Both the position numbers and the translations under genes were made by a program. Positions 49,188 through 59,256 of a DNA stretch of 64,000 nucleotides are shown here, one piece after another. Numbering within the stretch: position 1 is the stretch's first letter; every line of letters starts with the position of its first letter. Location of the stretch: positions 2,832,001 through 2,896,000 of the forward strand of contig NC_008148.1 of the NCBI RefSeq assembly GCF_000014185.1, in the 5' to 3' direction. The DNA comes from Rubrobacter xylanophilus DSM 9941 (GTDB lineage Bacteria > Actinomycetota > Rubrobacteria > Rubrobacterales > Rubrobacteraceae). Below the pieces are notes generated by a model. It made no database searches. It saw only the letters and a list, made by a program, of their open reading frames with translations, and was not told the DNA's origin.

Positions 49188-49917
49188 CCCGGCCTCCCGC
49201 GGGCCTGCGCGCGCGCACGAAGGCGCTGGCCAGCGGCGGTAGCCCCTCCCCGCAGCCGAAAGGACTCACCGGCTCGACGGAGACCTCCTCGAACCCGGCA
49301 GCGGCGAGCAGGCGCCGGTACTCGCCGGCCCGGAGCGCCCCGGCAACGCACCCGGCCCAGAGCTCCGGGTCGCGCCGCCGCCCCTCCCGAAGGGGCGGCG
49401 AACCGTCCGGGAAGATCACGTCGTGGACGGCGAGCCGCCCGCCGGGCCGGAGCACCCTTGCCGCTTCGGCAAGCGTTCGCTCCTTGTCGGTGGAGAGGTT
49501 TATGACGCAGTTGCTCATGACGGCGTCCACGCTCGCGTCCGGCAGGGGGATGTCCTCTATCTCGCCCTGGAGAAACTCCACGTTGTGCACCCCGGCCTCG
49601 GAGGCGTTCCGGCGGGCGAGCTCCACCATCTCGCCGGTCATGTCGAGCCCGTAGACCCTCCCGCCCGGGGAAACCCGCCGCGCTGCGCGCAGGGCATCGA
49701 GCCCCCCGCCGCTCCCCAGATCAAGGACCACCTCCCCCGGAGAGAGGCCCGCCAGCGAAACCGGGTCGCCGCACCCGAGCGAGGCCCGCCAGGCCGCCCG
49801 GGGAAGCCCCTCCCCCTCCGCCGCGCCGGCCCCCCCGCAGCAGGAGCCCCCGCCCGCAACCGAGCGCGCCGCCGCCGCGTAGCGCTCCCTCACCGCATCC
49901 CTCAAACCGCGTCCCAT
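49177..49917 (-). CDS. arsM: Arsenite S-adenosylmethionine methyltransferase
   Basis: 246 residues from ATG 49917, which has AGGAGG 11 nt upstream; an ATG at 49941 lies before that site and inside an operator. SAM-binding V-L-D-L-G-S-G-G-G-L-D, then V-Y-G-L-D-M-T. Conserved arsenic-binding cysteines appear in S-L-G-C-G-D-P, S-N-C-V-I-N-L and W-A-G-C-V-A-G-A, with an extra G-S-C-C-G-G near the N-terminus. Methylates arsenite to methylated, partly volatile products. First gene of the operon arsM-arsR-arsC-arsN2; no efflux pump gene is present in it. Confidence 0.92.
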   Translation of the reverse strand: MGRGLRDAVRERYAAAARSVAGGGSCCGGAGAAEGEGLPRAAWRASLGCGDPVSLAGLSPGEVVLDLGSGGGLDALRAARRVSPGGRVYGLDMTGEMVELARRNASEAGVHNVEFLQGEIEDIPLPDASVDAVMSNCVINLSTDKERTLAEAARVLRPGGRLAVHDVIFPDGSPPLREGRRRDPELWAGCVAGALRAGEYRRLLAAAGFEEVSVEPVSPFGCGEGLPPLASAFVRARRPAGGRDGS

Positions 49918-49938
49918 CGGGCAGAAGACCTCCTCTCG

Positions 49939-49956
49939 CATCAATTCTGGTTGATG
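49939..49956. promoter_or_regulatory. ArsR operator 1
   Basis: CATCAA-N6-TTGATG, a perfect 6-bp inverted repeat over the expected transcription start of the ars operon. Matches the ATCAA-N6-TTGAT form of ArsR sites. Confidence 0.75.
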
Positions 49957-49958
49957 GG

Positions 49959-49988
49959 AGCTTACATCAAATCTTTTTGATATGTCAA
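49959..49988 (-). promoter_or_regulatory. Promoter of the ars operon
   Basis: Minus strand TTGACA (49988-49983), 18-nt spacer, TAAGCT (49964-49959). Operator 2 lies between the boxes and operator 1 downstream. It starts 8 nt from the end of the Nramp-like gene. Confidence 0.65.
49966..49981. promoter_or_regulatory. ArsR operator 2
   Basis: ATCAA-N6-TTGAT, a perfect 5-bp inverted repeat located in the spacer of the ars promoter, about 26 bp from operator 1. Confidence 0.75.
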
Positions 49989-49995
49989 GCCCTCG

Positions 49996-51402
49996 TCAGG
50001 CGCTGGGGAGGAGGTTGAAGACGCTCAGGATCGAGTAGACGCCGAGGAGGGCGATGGCGAGGCTGCTCAGGACGAGGAGGGCGTTGAAGGGGGTGCCGCC
50101 GTAGAGCCTGGGGTCTATCTCGGTGCGGCGCAGGTACCAGACGCAGACGACCACGGCGAGCAGGAAGACGCCGGTCATGACGCCGCCGATCTGGACCATG
50201 ATCACCGGCGCCTGGATAAACAGGTAGGCCGCTCCCCAGACGGTGGGCAGGATGACGGTGAAGGCCCGGATGCAGCGCAGGCGGGAGGTGGTGTCCTGCC
50301 AGTCCAGGAGGCCGACCGTCGCCAGCAGGTTCGTGAACATCCGCGACCAGCTCGGGATCGCGGCCCACAGCGTGGATCCCAGGACGGCGATCGCCCCGAT
50401 CAGGAAGCCGACGCTCGCCCACTCGCCCAGGGTGTCGGTGTACATGCGGGAGAGGGTGGTGATCATCTCGTTCCCCTCGGGGACGAGGTTCTGGGGGTTG
50501 AGCACCGCCGCCCCCATGATGAAGAAAGCCAGCGTCCCGAAGGTGTAGACGACCCAGGAGAGAAAGGCGTCCTTGTACATCACGCTCACCCACCCCCGCG
50601 CCCGGCGGGCCCACTCCTCGCTGCCGTCGTTCGGCCCGACCCAGCGGGCGTAGCCCTTCTCCACGCACCAGTAGGTGTAGAAGGTGATCTCGTCGGCCCC
50701 CACGCCGGTTATCCCGAACATCGCTATCGCGGCCCCGAGGGCGCCGGCCGGGATCTGGAAGCTCAGGCCGCTGGCGAGATCCCCCACCCCGTAGCCGAAC
50801 GGGGTGAAGGGGAGCCCGAAGGCTATGGCGATGGTGACGAACGTGAAGACGCCGACCAGCAGCACGGCGCCGCGCTCGATGAGCCCGTAGCGGTTGGAGT
50901 AGAGCAGCGCTATGCTGCCCGCGGCCACCAGCACGGTCCAGACGAGGATTGACCTGAACCCCAGAGGGTCCCCGCCGATGGGAATAAGCACGCTGAAGGC
51001 CACCGCGACCCCGCCGACGATCCCCCCGATCTGGAGCACCTTCGAGAGCGCCATGACGACCCAAAGCACGTTGACCCAGCCTATGGGCCCGAACCTGGGC
51101 GGCACCTTGTTGTAGCCGGTGAGCGCGGGCTGCCCGGTGGAGATGGTCCAGCGGGCGAGCTCTATCTGCACCGCGACCTTGACCAGGGTGCTGAAGATGA
51201 CGATCCACAGGATCGCAAATCCCGCCTGCGCACCCAGGGTGGTCGTCGCGATCAACTCCCCCGACCCCACGATGGAGGCGCTCAGGATGAGCCCCGGCCC
51301 GAAGTACCGCAGGCTCCCGATCCAACCCTCCGGAGGCTCCTTTACCCCCTCCGGCGTGAGATGGTAGGGGTCCTCCACAACACCAGACCCAGCCGTCGCC
51401 AT
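49996..51402 (-). CDS. Nramp-related transporter lacking canonical metal motifs
   Basis: 468 residues, 11 or more membrane helices, Nramp/MntH superfamily by overall layout. In helix 1 the metal-binding D-P-G-N is replaced by G-S-G-E (46-49), and in helix 6 the M-P-H is replaced by a G-V-G-A-D-E-I segment (233-239). Without the Asp, Asn and Met ligands it is unlikely to be a normal Mn/Fe importer; Nramp-related Mg transporters and other atypical members also depart from these motifs. AAGGAGG lies 5 nt before the ATG. TTTCGC-N17-TAGTTT upstream is a weak promoter candidate. Confidence 0.75.
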   Translation of the reverse strand: MATAGSGVVEDPYHLTPEGVKEPPEGWIGSLRYFGPGLILSASIVGSGELIATTTLGAQAGFAILWIVIFSTLVKVAVQIELARWTISTGQPALTGYNKVPPRFGPIGWVNVLWVVMALSKVLQIGGIVGGVAVAFSVLIPIGGDPLGFRSILVWTVLVAAGSIALLYSNRYGLIERGAVLLVGVFTFVTIAIAFGLPFTPFGYGVGDLASGLSFQIPAGALGAAIAMFGITGVGADEITFYTYWCVEKGYARWVGPNDGSEEWARRARGWVSVMYKDAFLSWVVYTFGTLAFFIMGAAVLNPQNLVPEGNEMITTLSRMYTDTLGEWASVGFLIGAIAVLGSTLWAAIPSWSRMFTNLLATVGLLDWQDTTSRLRCIRAFTVILPTVWGAAYLFIQAPVIMVQIGGVMTGVFLLAVVVCVWYLRRTEIDPRLYGGTPFNALLVLSSLAIALLGVYSILSVFNLLPSA

Positions 51403-51559
51403 CTCCCCTCCTTCCCGTGACCTCCCGCCCCACGTATCCCGAAAACTAGCACACCCCTACCCCCCGCGAAAGCCCCCACCACAGAGCCTCTACCCGCGCT
51501 ACATGCTAAACCTTCACCTCAGCTATAGCATATGTCTGCGGTGCAGGTTCACGCCGGGC
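51403..51559. other. Intergenic region with an ATGCTA/TAGCAT dyad
   Basis: 157 nt before the Nramp-like gene and after argG, both on the minus strand. Contains ATGCTA (51503-51508) and its complement TAGCAT (51536-51541), 27 nt apart, in the only AT-rich patch. No terminator for argG seen. Confidence 0.3.
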
Positions 51560-52792
<1,233 letters not shown>

Positions 52793-52802
52793 GCCTCCCG
52801 TT

Positions 52803-53207
52803 CTAATCCCTGTGAACGATGTGTCCCTCGCGGACCAGCGCGGAGACCGCGAGCTCCAGCTGCTCCTCCTTCACCAGCACGTAGTCCGTGTCGTGGGTGG
52901 AGAGCGCGAAGACCCCCACCCCGACCCCTGCGAGCGGCCCGAGGAGCGAGAACAGGATCCCGGTCTGCCCGAAGTCCAGCGGGCCCCTCACCTTGAGGGC
53001 CCGCCATCCCCCCTCCCGCCGCACCCCCTCGGGGACGCGCTCCTCCGGGCAGACCACGGAGAGCTCCTCGGGGCTGCGGGTCACGGAGAAAAACGGCGCC
53101 TCCGAGGCCCAGGCGGGCACCCCGGCCCCCGGCCCCAGCCGGCAGACGGCGAGCCGCCAGCCGGACACGGAGAGCTCCAGGAGCGTGCCCGGCGCCTCGT
53201 CCGACAT
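52803..53207 (-). CDS. ACT-domain protein in the arginine operon
   Basis: 134 residues made of two ACT-like halves; L-D-F-G-Q-T-G-I-L-F-S-L-L-G-P-L-A and V-F-A-L-S-T-H-D-T-D-Y are typical of the COG3603/ACT_7 family of small amino-acid-binding proteins, related to arginine-sensing CASTOR proteins. Between argR and argG (gaps 16 and 10 nt), it could bind arginine or another amino acid and modulate an enzyme or ArgR; this role is inferred. ATG start, AAAGGGA upstream. Confidence 0.8.
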   Translation of the reverse strand: MSDEAPGTLLELSVSGWRLAVCRLGPGAGVPAWASEAPFFSVTRSPEELSVVCPEERVPEGVRREGGWRALKVRGPLDFGQTGILFSLLGPLAGVGVGVFALSTHDTDYVLVKEEQLELAVSALVREGHIVHRD

Positions 53208-53223
53208 CCCTTTCCCGGCCCTG

Positions 53224-53706
53224 CTACTCCACGCTCCCCGCCGGCCGGGTCTTGGCCCGGCACACGTCGGCGATGAGCGAGGCCACCTCCTCGGCGGCGG
53301 CGCTGTCCGGGGTGACGGCCAGCACGGTGTCCTGCCCGGCGATGGTCCCGACTATCTTCAGCCCCTTCACCCGATCCAGAACGCTGGAGACCGCCCCGGC
53401 GGTCCCGTCGCGGGTGTGGATGACGACGAGGTTCTGGGCCGGGGTGAGCCCCAGCACGAAGCTGGGGAGCACCTCGATGCTGGCGGAGCCCGGCTCGTGC
53501 GGCAGCGCCAGGTACCGGTTGCCGACCTTCAGCACCCCCAGCTCCGCGAGGTCGCGGCTCACCGTCGCCTGGGCGACCTCCACGCCCTCCTCGGCGAGGG
53601 CCCGCACCACGTCCTGCTGGGTCCCGAGGTCCCTCTCCGAGATCAGACGCAGTATCAGGTTCTGCCTGGTGCTCTTGTCTACCGGCGCGCTCGCCATAGC
53701 CATCAC
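53224..53706 (-). CDS. argR: Arginine repressor
   Basis: 160 residues. N-terminal winged helix with T-Q-Q-D-V-V-R-A-L and V-A-Q-A-T-V-S-R-D-L-A-E-L-G, then the arginine-binding C-terminal domain with G-T-I-A-G-Q-D-T-V-L-A-V. Forms a hexamer that binds ARG boxes when arginine is plentiful. It begins 7 nt after argC and is therefore inside the operon it should control. Several in-frame starts (GTG, ATG, ATG) lie in the first five codons. Confidence 0.94.
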   Translation of the reverse strand: MMAMASAPVDKSTRQNLILRLISERDLGTQQDVVRALAEEGVEVAQATVSRDLAELGVLKVGNRYLALPHEPGSASIEVLPSFVLGLTPAQNLVVIHTRDGTAGAVSSVLDRVKGLKIVGTIAGQDTVLAVTPDSAAAEEVASLIADVCRAKTRPAGSVE

Positions 53707-53713
53707 GTACCCC

Positions 53714-54736
53714 CTACCTGAGGTGCTCGAGCCCCAGATCCTCCGGGTACCCGAGCGCGAGGTTCATGTTCTGCACGGCCTCCCCGGCGGCCCCCTTGAG
53801 CAGGTTGTCCACCGCCGCGAACAGGAGCAGCTTCCCCGCCCTGCGGTCCACCGCCGCGGAGAGCCTGGCCCGGTTGGTGTTGGCCACGTGCGAGATGTGC
53901 GGCACCTCCTCCCGGGCCTCCACGAAACGCCACCCCCCGTAGTCCTCCCGGTACCAGCCGAGCACCTCCTCCGCGCCCGGCAGCTCCCCGGCCTCCACGG
54001 TTATCGTCTCCAGCTCGCCCCGGCTTATGGGCAGCAGGTGGGGCACGAAGGTCACCGGCGGCGCCTCCCCGAGGCGGCGGAGCATGATCTCTATCTCCGG
54101 CGTGTGGCGGTGCCGGGGCTCGCCACCCGAAACCCCATAAGGGGAGACGCTCTCGTTGACGCTCACGAAGTGGGTCCGGGCGCTGGGCTTCGCCCCCGCC
54201 CCGCTGACCCCCGAGAGCGCGTTGATGGTCACCGAGCGTACCTCCCCGCCCATCCGCCGCACCACCGGCGCGAGCGCGAGGATGGCCGCCGTGGGATAAC
54301 AGCCGGGGTTGGCCACGAGCCTCCCCTCCAGAGCCCCGAAGACCTCCGGTAGCCCGTAGTGCGCCTCCCCGAGCAGCTCCGGGGCCGGGTGCTCCCCGTA
54401 CCACTCCTCATAGACCCGCACGTCCGGCAGCCGGAAGTCCGCCGAGAGGTCCACCACCAGCCGTACCCCGCCCTCCAGCAGCCCGCGCACCGCCTCCGCG
54501 CTCTCCCCGTGCCCGTAGGCCACAAAGGCCACGTCCAGAGAGGAGACGTCCACCTCCGACGGGTCCAGGTACTCCCCCCCGACGGCCACCTGCGGGTACA
54601 CCTCGCCTATCCTCCGCCCCGCATGCCCCCGGGAGGCCACCGCAAGGCTCCCCACCTCCGGGTGCCCCGCAAGCAGCCGTACCAGCTCCACGCCCACGTA
54701 CCCGCTGCCGCCGTAGATCCCTACGCTGAGTCCCAT
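53714..54736 (-). CDS. argC: N-acetyl-gamma-glutamyl-phosphate reductase
   Basis: 340 residues. NADP-binding G-G-S-G-Y-V-G-V-E-L, catalytic cysteine in N-P-G-C-Y-P-T-A, and P-H-L-L-P-I-S-R-G. Reduces N-acetylglutamyl phosphate to the semialdehyde. The ATG at 54736 lies 7 nt after TTTAAT with no ribosome site, so the transcript seems leaderless. First gene of the minus-strand arginine operon, divergent from argJ. Confidence 0.94.
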   Translation of the reverse strand: MGLSVGIYGGSGYVGVELVRLLAGHPEVGSLAVASRGHAGRRIGEVYPQVAVGGEYLDPSEVDVSSLDVAFVAYGHGESAEAVRGLLEGGVRLVVDLSADFRLPDVRVYEEWYGEHPAPELLGEAHYGLPEVFGALEGRLVANPGCYPTAAILALAPVVRRMGGEVRSVTINALSGVSGAGAKPSARTHFVSVNESVSPYGVSGGEPRHRHTPEIEIMLRRLGEAPPVTFVPHLLPISRGELETITVEAGELPGAEEVLGWYREDYGGWRFVEAREEVPHISHVANTNRARLSAAVDRRAGKLLLFAAVDNLLKGAAGEAVQNMNLALGYPEDLGLEHLR

Positions 54737-54757
54737 GGCGCGTATTAAACCAGCCCC

Positions 54758-54771
54758 TGGATAGATATTCA
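54758..54771. promoter_or_regulatory. ARG box 1
   Basis: TGGATAGATATTCA, 11 of 14 positions of the ArgR consensus TGAATAATTATTCA. Lies upstream of the argC -10 box, in the argC/argJ control region. Confidence 0.6.
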
Positions 54772-54777
54772 AATTTT

Positions 54778-54793
54778 TGCATAAAATTATTGA
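54778..54793. promoter_or_regulatory. ARG box 2 (degenerate)
   Basis: TGCATAAAATTATTGA; both half-sites resemble TGAAT and ATTCA, with 2 nt too much between them. Its centre is about 21 bp from box 1, the spacing of paired ARG boxes. It abuts the argJ -35 box. Confidence 0.4.
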
Positions 54794-54818
54794 CGCCCCG
54801 GCCTCCGGGTGCGACAAT
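54790..54818 (+). promoter_or_regulatory. Promoter of argJBDF
   Basis: TTGACG at 54790-54795, 17-nt spacer, GACAAT at 54813-54818. The ATG of argJ follows 10 nt later, giving an almost leaderless message. Confidence 0.55.
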
Positions 54819-54828
54819 ACGGCTCCTG

Positions 54829-56052
54829 ATGAATAAATATCCGGAAATCGGAATAACGGAGTCCTCCGGAGGGGCCCTGGCGCCGGGGGGCTTTGTGGCC
54901 GGGGCGGCGGCGTGCGGGATACGGGAGGAGGGGAGGTTGGATCTCGGGCTGCTCCTCTCGGAGCGGCCGGCCGTCTCGGCCGGGGTGTTCACCCGCAACC
55001 GGGTCAAGGGCGCGCCGGTGCTGGTGAGCCGGGAGGCCGCCGGGGCCGGCGCGGTGCGGGCCGTGGTGGCCAACAGCGGCAACGCCAACGCCGCCACCGG
55101 GCGGGGCGGGCTCGAGGACGCCCGGGCCATGCAGCGGCTCGCGGCCCGGGAGCTGGGCCTCGACCCCGGGGAGGTGGCGGTCGCCTCCACCGGCGTCATC
55201 GGCGAGCGGCTCCCCATGGGGCGCGTCGGGGACGGCATCCGGCGGGCCGCCGCGGGGCTCGGGCGCGACGGCTCCGGTTTCGCCAGGGCCATACTCACCA
55301 CCGACACCCGCACAAAGCAGGCTGCGGTGCGGGCGGAGACCGGGGAGGGGGCCTTCACCGTCGGCGGGACCGCCAAGGGGAGCGGCATGATCCACCCGAA
55401 CATGGGCACCATGCTGTCCTTCCTCACCACCGACGCGGCGCTCGGGCGGGGGCCGCTGCGCGAGGCGCTGCGCCGGGCCGTGGACCGCACCTTCAACCGG
55501 GTGACCGTGGACGGCGACACCTCCCCCAGCGACATGGTCCTGCTCATCGCCAACGGGGCCGCGGGCGGCGAGGAGCTGCAGCCGGGCTCCCCGGGGTACG
55601 CCGCCTTCGCCGGGGCGCTGGAGGAGGTCGCCCGCAGGCTGGCCCGCGAGATAGCACGCGACGGCGAGGGGGCAACCAAGCTCCTCGAGGTCGTGGTGGA
55701 GGGGGCCTCCGGCGAGGAGGACGCGGCCCGGCTCGCCCGGAGCGTGGCCGGGAGCAACCTCGTCAAGGCCGCCGTCGCGGGGGAGGACGCCAACTGGGGC
55801 CGGGTGCTCACCGCGATGGGCTACTCCGGGGTCGGCTTCGACCCGCAAGGGGCGGAGATCCGCTTCGGCCCCGTCCTCGTGTTCGCGGGCGGCGAGCCGG
55901 TCGAGCACGACGTCGCGGCGGCCAACGCCGCGCTCGCCGGGGAGGAGGTCGGCATCCGCATCCGGCTCTCCGCGGGGGGCGCCTCCGCGGCGGCCTGGGG
56001 CTGCGACCTCACCAGCCGGTATGTCGAGATCAACGGGAGCTACCGCACGTGA
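54829..56052 (+). CDS. argJ: Glutamate N-acetyltransferase / ornithine acetyltransferase
   Basis: 407 residues. Self-cleavage site in M-I-H-P-N-M-G-T-M-L, where Thr becomes the N-terminal nucleophile of the beta chain; N-S-G-N-A-N-A near 75 and D-G-D-T-S-P-S-D in the beta chain. Recycles the acetyl group from acetylornithine to glutamate; whether it also uses acetyl-CoA cannot be read here, but no argA is seen in the window. ATG at 54829 without ribosome site. Overlaps argB by 4 nt. Confidence 0.94.
   Translation: MNKYPEIGITESSGGALAPGGFVAGAAACGIREEGRLDLGLLLSERPAVSAGVFTRNRVKGAPVLVSREAAGAGAVRAVVANSGNANAATGRGGLEDARAMQRLAARELGLDPGEVAVASTGVIGERLPMGRVGDGIRRAAAGLGRDGSGFARAILTTDTRTKQAAVRAETGEGAFTVGGTAKGSGMIHPNMGTMLSFLTTDAALGRGPLREALRRAVDRTFNRVTVDGDTSPSDMVLLIANGAAGGEELQPGSPGYAAFAGALEEVARRLAREIARDGEGATKLLEVVVEGASGEEDAARLARSVAGSNLVKAAVAGEDANWGRVLTAMGYSGVGFDPQGAEIRFGPVLVFAGGEPVEHDVAAANAALAGEEVGIRIRLSAGGASAAAWGCDLTSRYVEINGSYRT
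54830..54843. promoter_or_regulatory. ARG box 3, inside the argJ start
   Basis: TGAATAAATATCCG, 11 of 14 positions of the ArgR consensus, beginning at the second base of the argJ start codon. It would place ArgR just downstream of the transcription start. Confidence 0.45.
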
Positions 56053-56806
56053 GGACCGTCGTCGTAAAGGTCGGCGGCGCGAGCGTGGCCGGGGGCGCCC
56101 TGGAGGATCTGCCCGGGGTCGTCTCCGGCGGGGCGCGGGTCGCCGTCGTCCACGGGGGCGGCAGGCAGCTCACCCGCATGCTCGACTCCCTGGGGGTGCC
56201 CACCAGCTTCCGCGAGGGCCTGCGCGTCACCGACGAGCGGACCCTCGAGGTCGCCGAGATGGTCTTCGCGGGGAGCGTCAACAAGCAGCTCGCGCGGGGG
56301 CTGCTCGCGCTCGGCGTGCCCGCGGCGGGCGTCTCCGGCACCGACGGGCCCGTGCTGCGGGTCGAGCCGGTGCCCGGCCTCGGGCGCGTGGGGCGGGTCG
56401 TGGCGGTGGAGACCCGGCTGCTCGAGACGCTGTGGGGCGGCGGGTTCGTCCCGGTCGTGGCGCCGCTCGGGCTCGGTCCCCGGGGCGCGTACAACGTCAA
56501 CGCCGACGACGCGGCCGCCGCGCTCGCCGTCGCCCTCGGGGCCGGGGAGCTGCTGCTGCTCACCGACGTGGACGGCCTGCTCCGGGACGACGAGCCGGTG
56601 CCCGCGCTCACCCCCGCCGAGTGCGAGCGCTACGTGAGCAGCGGGGTCGCCTCCGGCGGCATGGCCCCCAAGCTGCGGGCCGCGGCGGAGGCCGCACGGG
56701 GCGGCGTGCCCGCGAGGATCATCAACGGCGGCCGGAGGGGCGCCCTCGCCGGAGCGCTCGCCGGCGGGCAGGTAGGAACCCTCGTACGACAGGAAGGAGC
56801 CTTCGC

Positions 56807-56810
<4 letters not shown>
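56049..56810 (+). CDS. argB: Acetylglutamate kinase
   Basis: 253 residues, amino-acid kinase fold: V-V-V-K-V-G-G-A-S at the N-terminus, V-H-G-G-G-R-Q-L, N-V-N-A-D-D-A-A-A and L-L-T-D-V-D-G-L. Shorter than hexameric ArgB (about 290), lacking an N-terminal arginine-sensing helix, and closer in form to LysZ-type kinases; its place in argJBDF still makes acetylglutamate the best substrate. GTG overlaps the argJ stop; ATG of argD overlaps its own stop. Confidence 0.88.
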
Positions 56811-57996
<1,186 letters not shown>

Positions 57997-58000
<4 letters not shown>

Positions 58001-58950
58001 TCCCCCAGCTCGACGACACCCCCCCTCCCCCCTCCCCCCTCGCCGGGCGCGACTGCCTGACGCTGGCCGAGTTCAGCCCGCAGGAGGTGCGCCTGATCCT
58101 GGACGAGGCCGTGAAGATAAAGGGCCTGCAGAAGGCCCGCATCCCCTACCGCCCCCTGCGCGGCAGAACCCTGGCCATGGTCTTCCAGAAGCCCTCCAAC
58201 CGGACCCGCGTCTCCTTCGAGGTGGGGATGTACCAGCTCGGCGGGCACGCCCTCTCCCTCTCCCCGCAGGAGATACAGATGGGCAAGCGGGAGAGCCCCT
58301 CGGACACCGGCAAGGTCCTCACCCGCTACATAGACGCCATCATGGTGCGCACCTTCGACCACGCCGAACTGGAGGAGCTCGCCGCGGCGGCCGAGGTCCC
58401 CGTCATAAACGGCCTGACCGACACCCACCACCCCTGCCAGGCGCTCGCCGACCTGCTGACCGTCCGCGAGCAGTTCGGCAGGGTCGAGGGGACGAAGATA
58501 GCCTACGTCGGGGACGGGAACAACGTGGCGCACTCCCTGGCCATCGGCTGCGCCCTGACCGGGGCCAGGCTCTCCATCGCCCACCCGGAGGGCCACGGCC
58601 CGGACGGCAAGGTGGTAAGGCTCTCCGCAGAGCTCGGAGAGCCCCCGAAGCTAACCCAGGACCCGGAAGAGGCGGTCGCCGGGGCCCAGGTGGTCTACAC
58701 CGACGTTTGGGCCTCCATGGGGCAGGAGGCGGAGGCCGAGGAGCGCAGAAAGAGGTTCGCCCCCTACCAGGTGGACGAGCGGCTCATGTCCCTCGCCGCC
58801 GACGACGCCATCTTCCTCCACTGCCTCCCCGCACACCGCGGCGAGGAGGTGGCCGCCAGCGTCATAGACGGCCCCAGAAGCCGCGTCTTCGACCAGGCGG
58901 AGAACCGCCTGCACGCCCAGAAGGCGCTCCTGTACCTGCTGCTCGGCTAG
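57997..58950 (+). CDS. argF: Ornithine carbamoyltransferase
   Basis: 317 residues. Carbamoyl-phosphate loop K-P-S-N-R-T-R (Asn in place of the usual Thr), H-P-C-Q-A-L-A-D-L, T-D-V-W-A-S-M-G-Q-E for ornithine, and H-C-L-P-A-H-R-G. Makes citrulline. The first 15 residues are a Pro-rich lead. GTG overlaps the argD stop (GTGA). Useful contrast to the ATCase-like enzyme at 21 kb, which lacks the ornithine motifs. Confidence 0.95.
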
Positions 58951-58956
58951 AGCCCC

Positions 58957-59154
58957 TCAGGCCGCAGCCTCCTCCGAACCCACCCGGCGGACGTAGACGT
59001 CGCAGGACTCGGGCCTGAGCTCCCAGTAGTTGAGGACCAGGTACTCGCCCCCGCCGTCGAGGGAGACCCTCGTGCCCTCCTCGGGGAGCGCCTCCGCAAA
59101 CCCGCGCCCGACGACGCCGCCGGTCTCGCCGTCTATGTAGTGCACCGCAACCAT
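58957..59154 (-). CDS. Small hypothetical protein
   Basis: 65 residues from ATG 59154, with AAGGAG 8 nt upstream. Probably a small beta-rich fold: H-Y-I-D-G-E-T-G, then G-G-E-Y-L-V-L-N-Y-W-E-L-R and D-V-Y-V-R-R-V. No family recognised. Convergent with argF; the gap is 6 nt, without a terminator. The 102 nt to its right are AT-rich and hold nothing I can name. Confidence 0.6.
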   Translation of the reverse strand: MVAVHYIDGETGGVVGRGFAEALPEEGTRVSLDGGGEYLVLNYWELRPESCDVYVRRVGSEEAAA

Positions 59155-59256
59155 CCAGGGCTCCTTCCGTCGCCTCTCCTGTCCGTGCGGCCACAATCTA
59201 GAGCAGGCGGGCTCATAGAGCCAATTTTTTGTTTTTATCTTTGCGATAGGCCGGAT

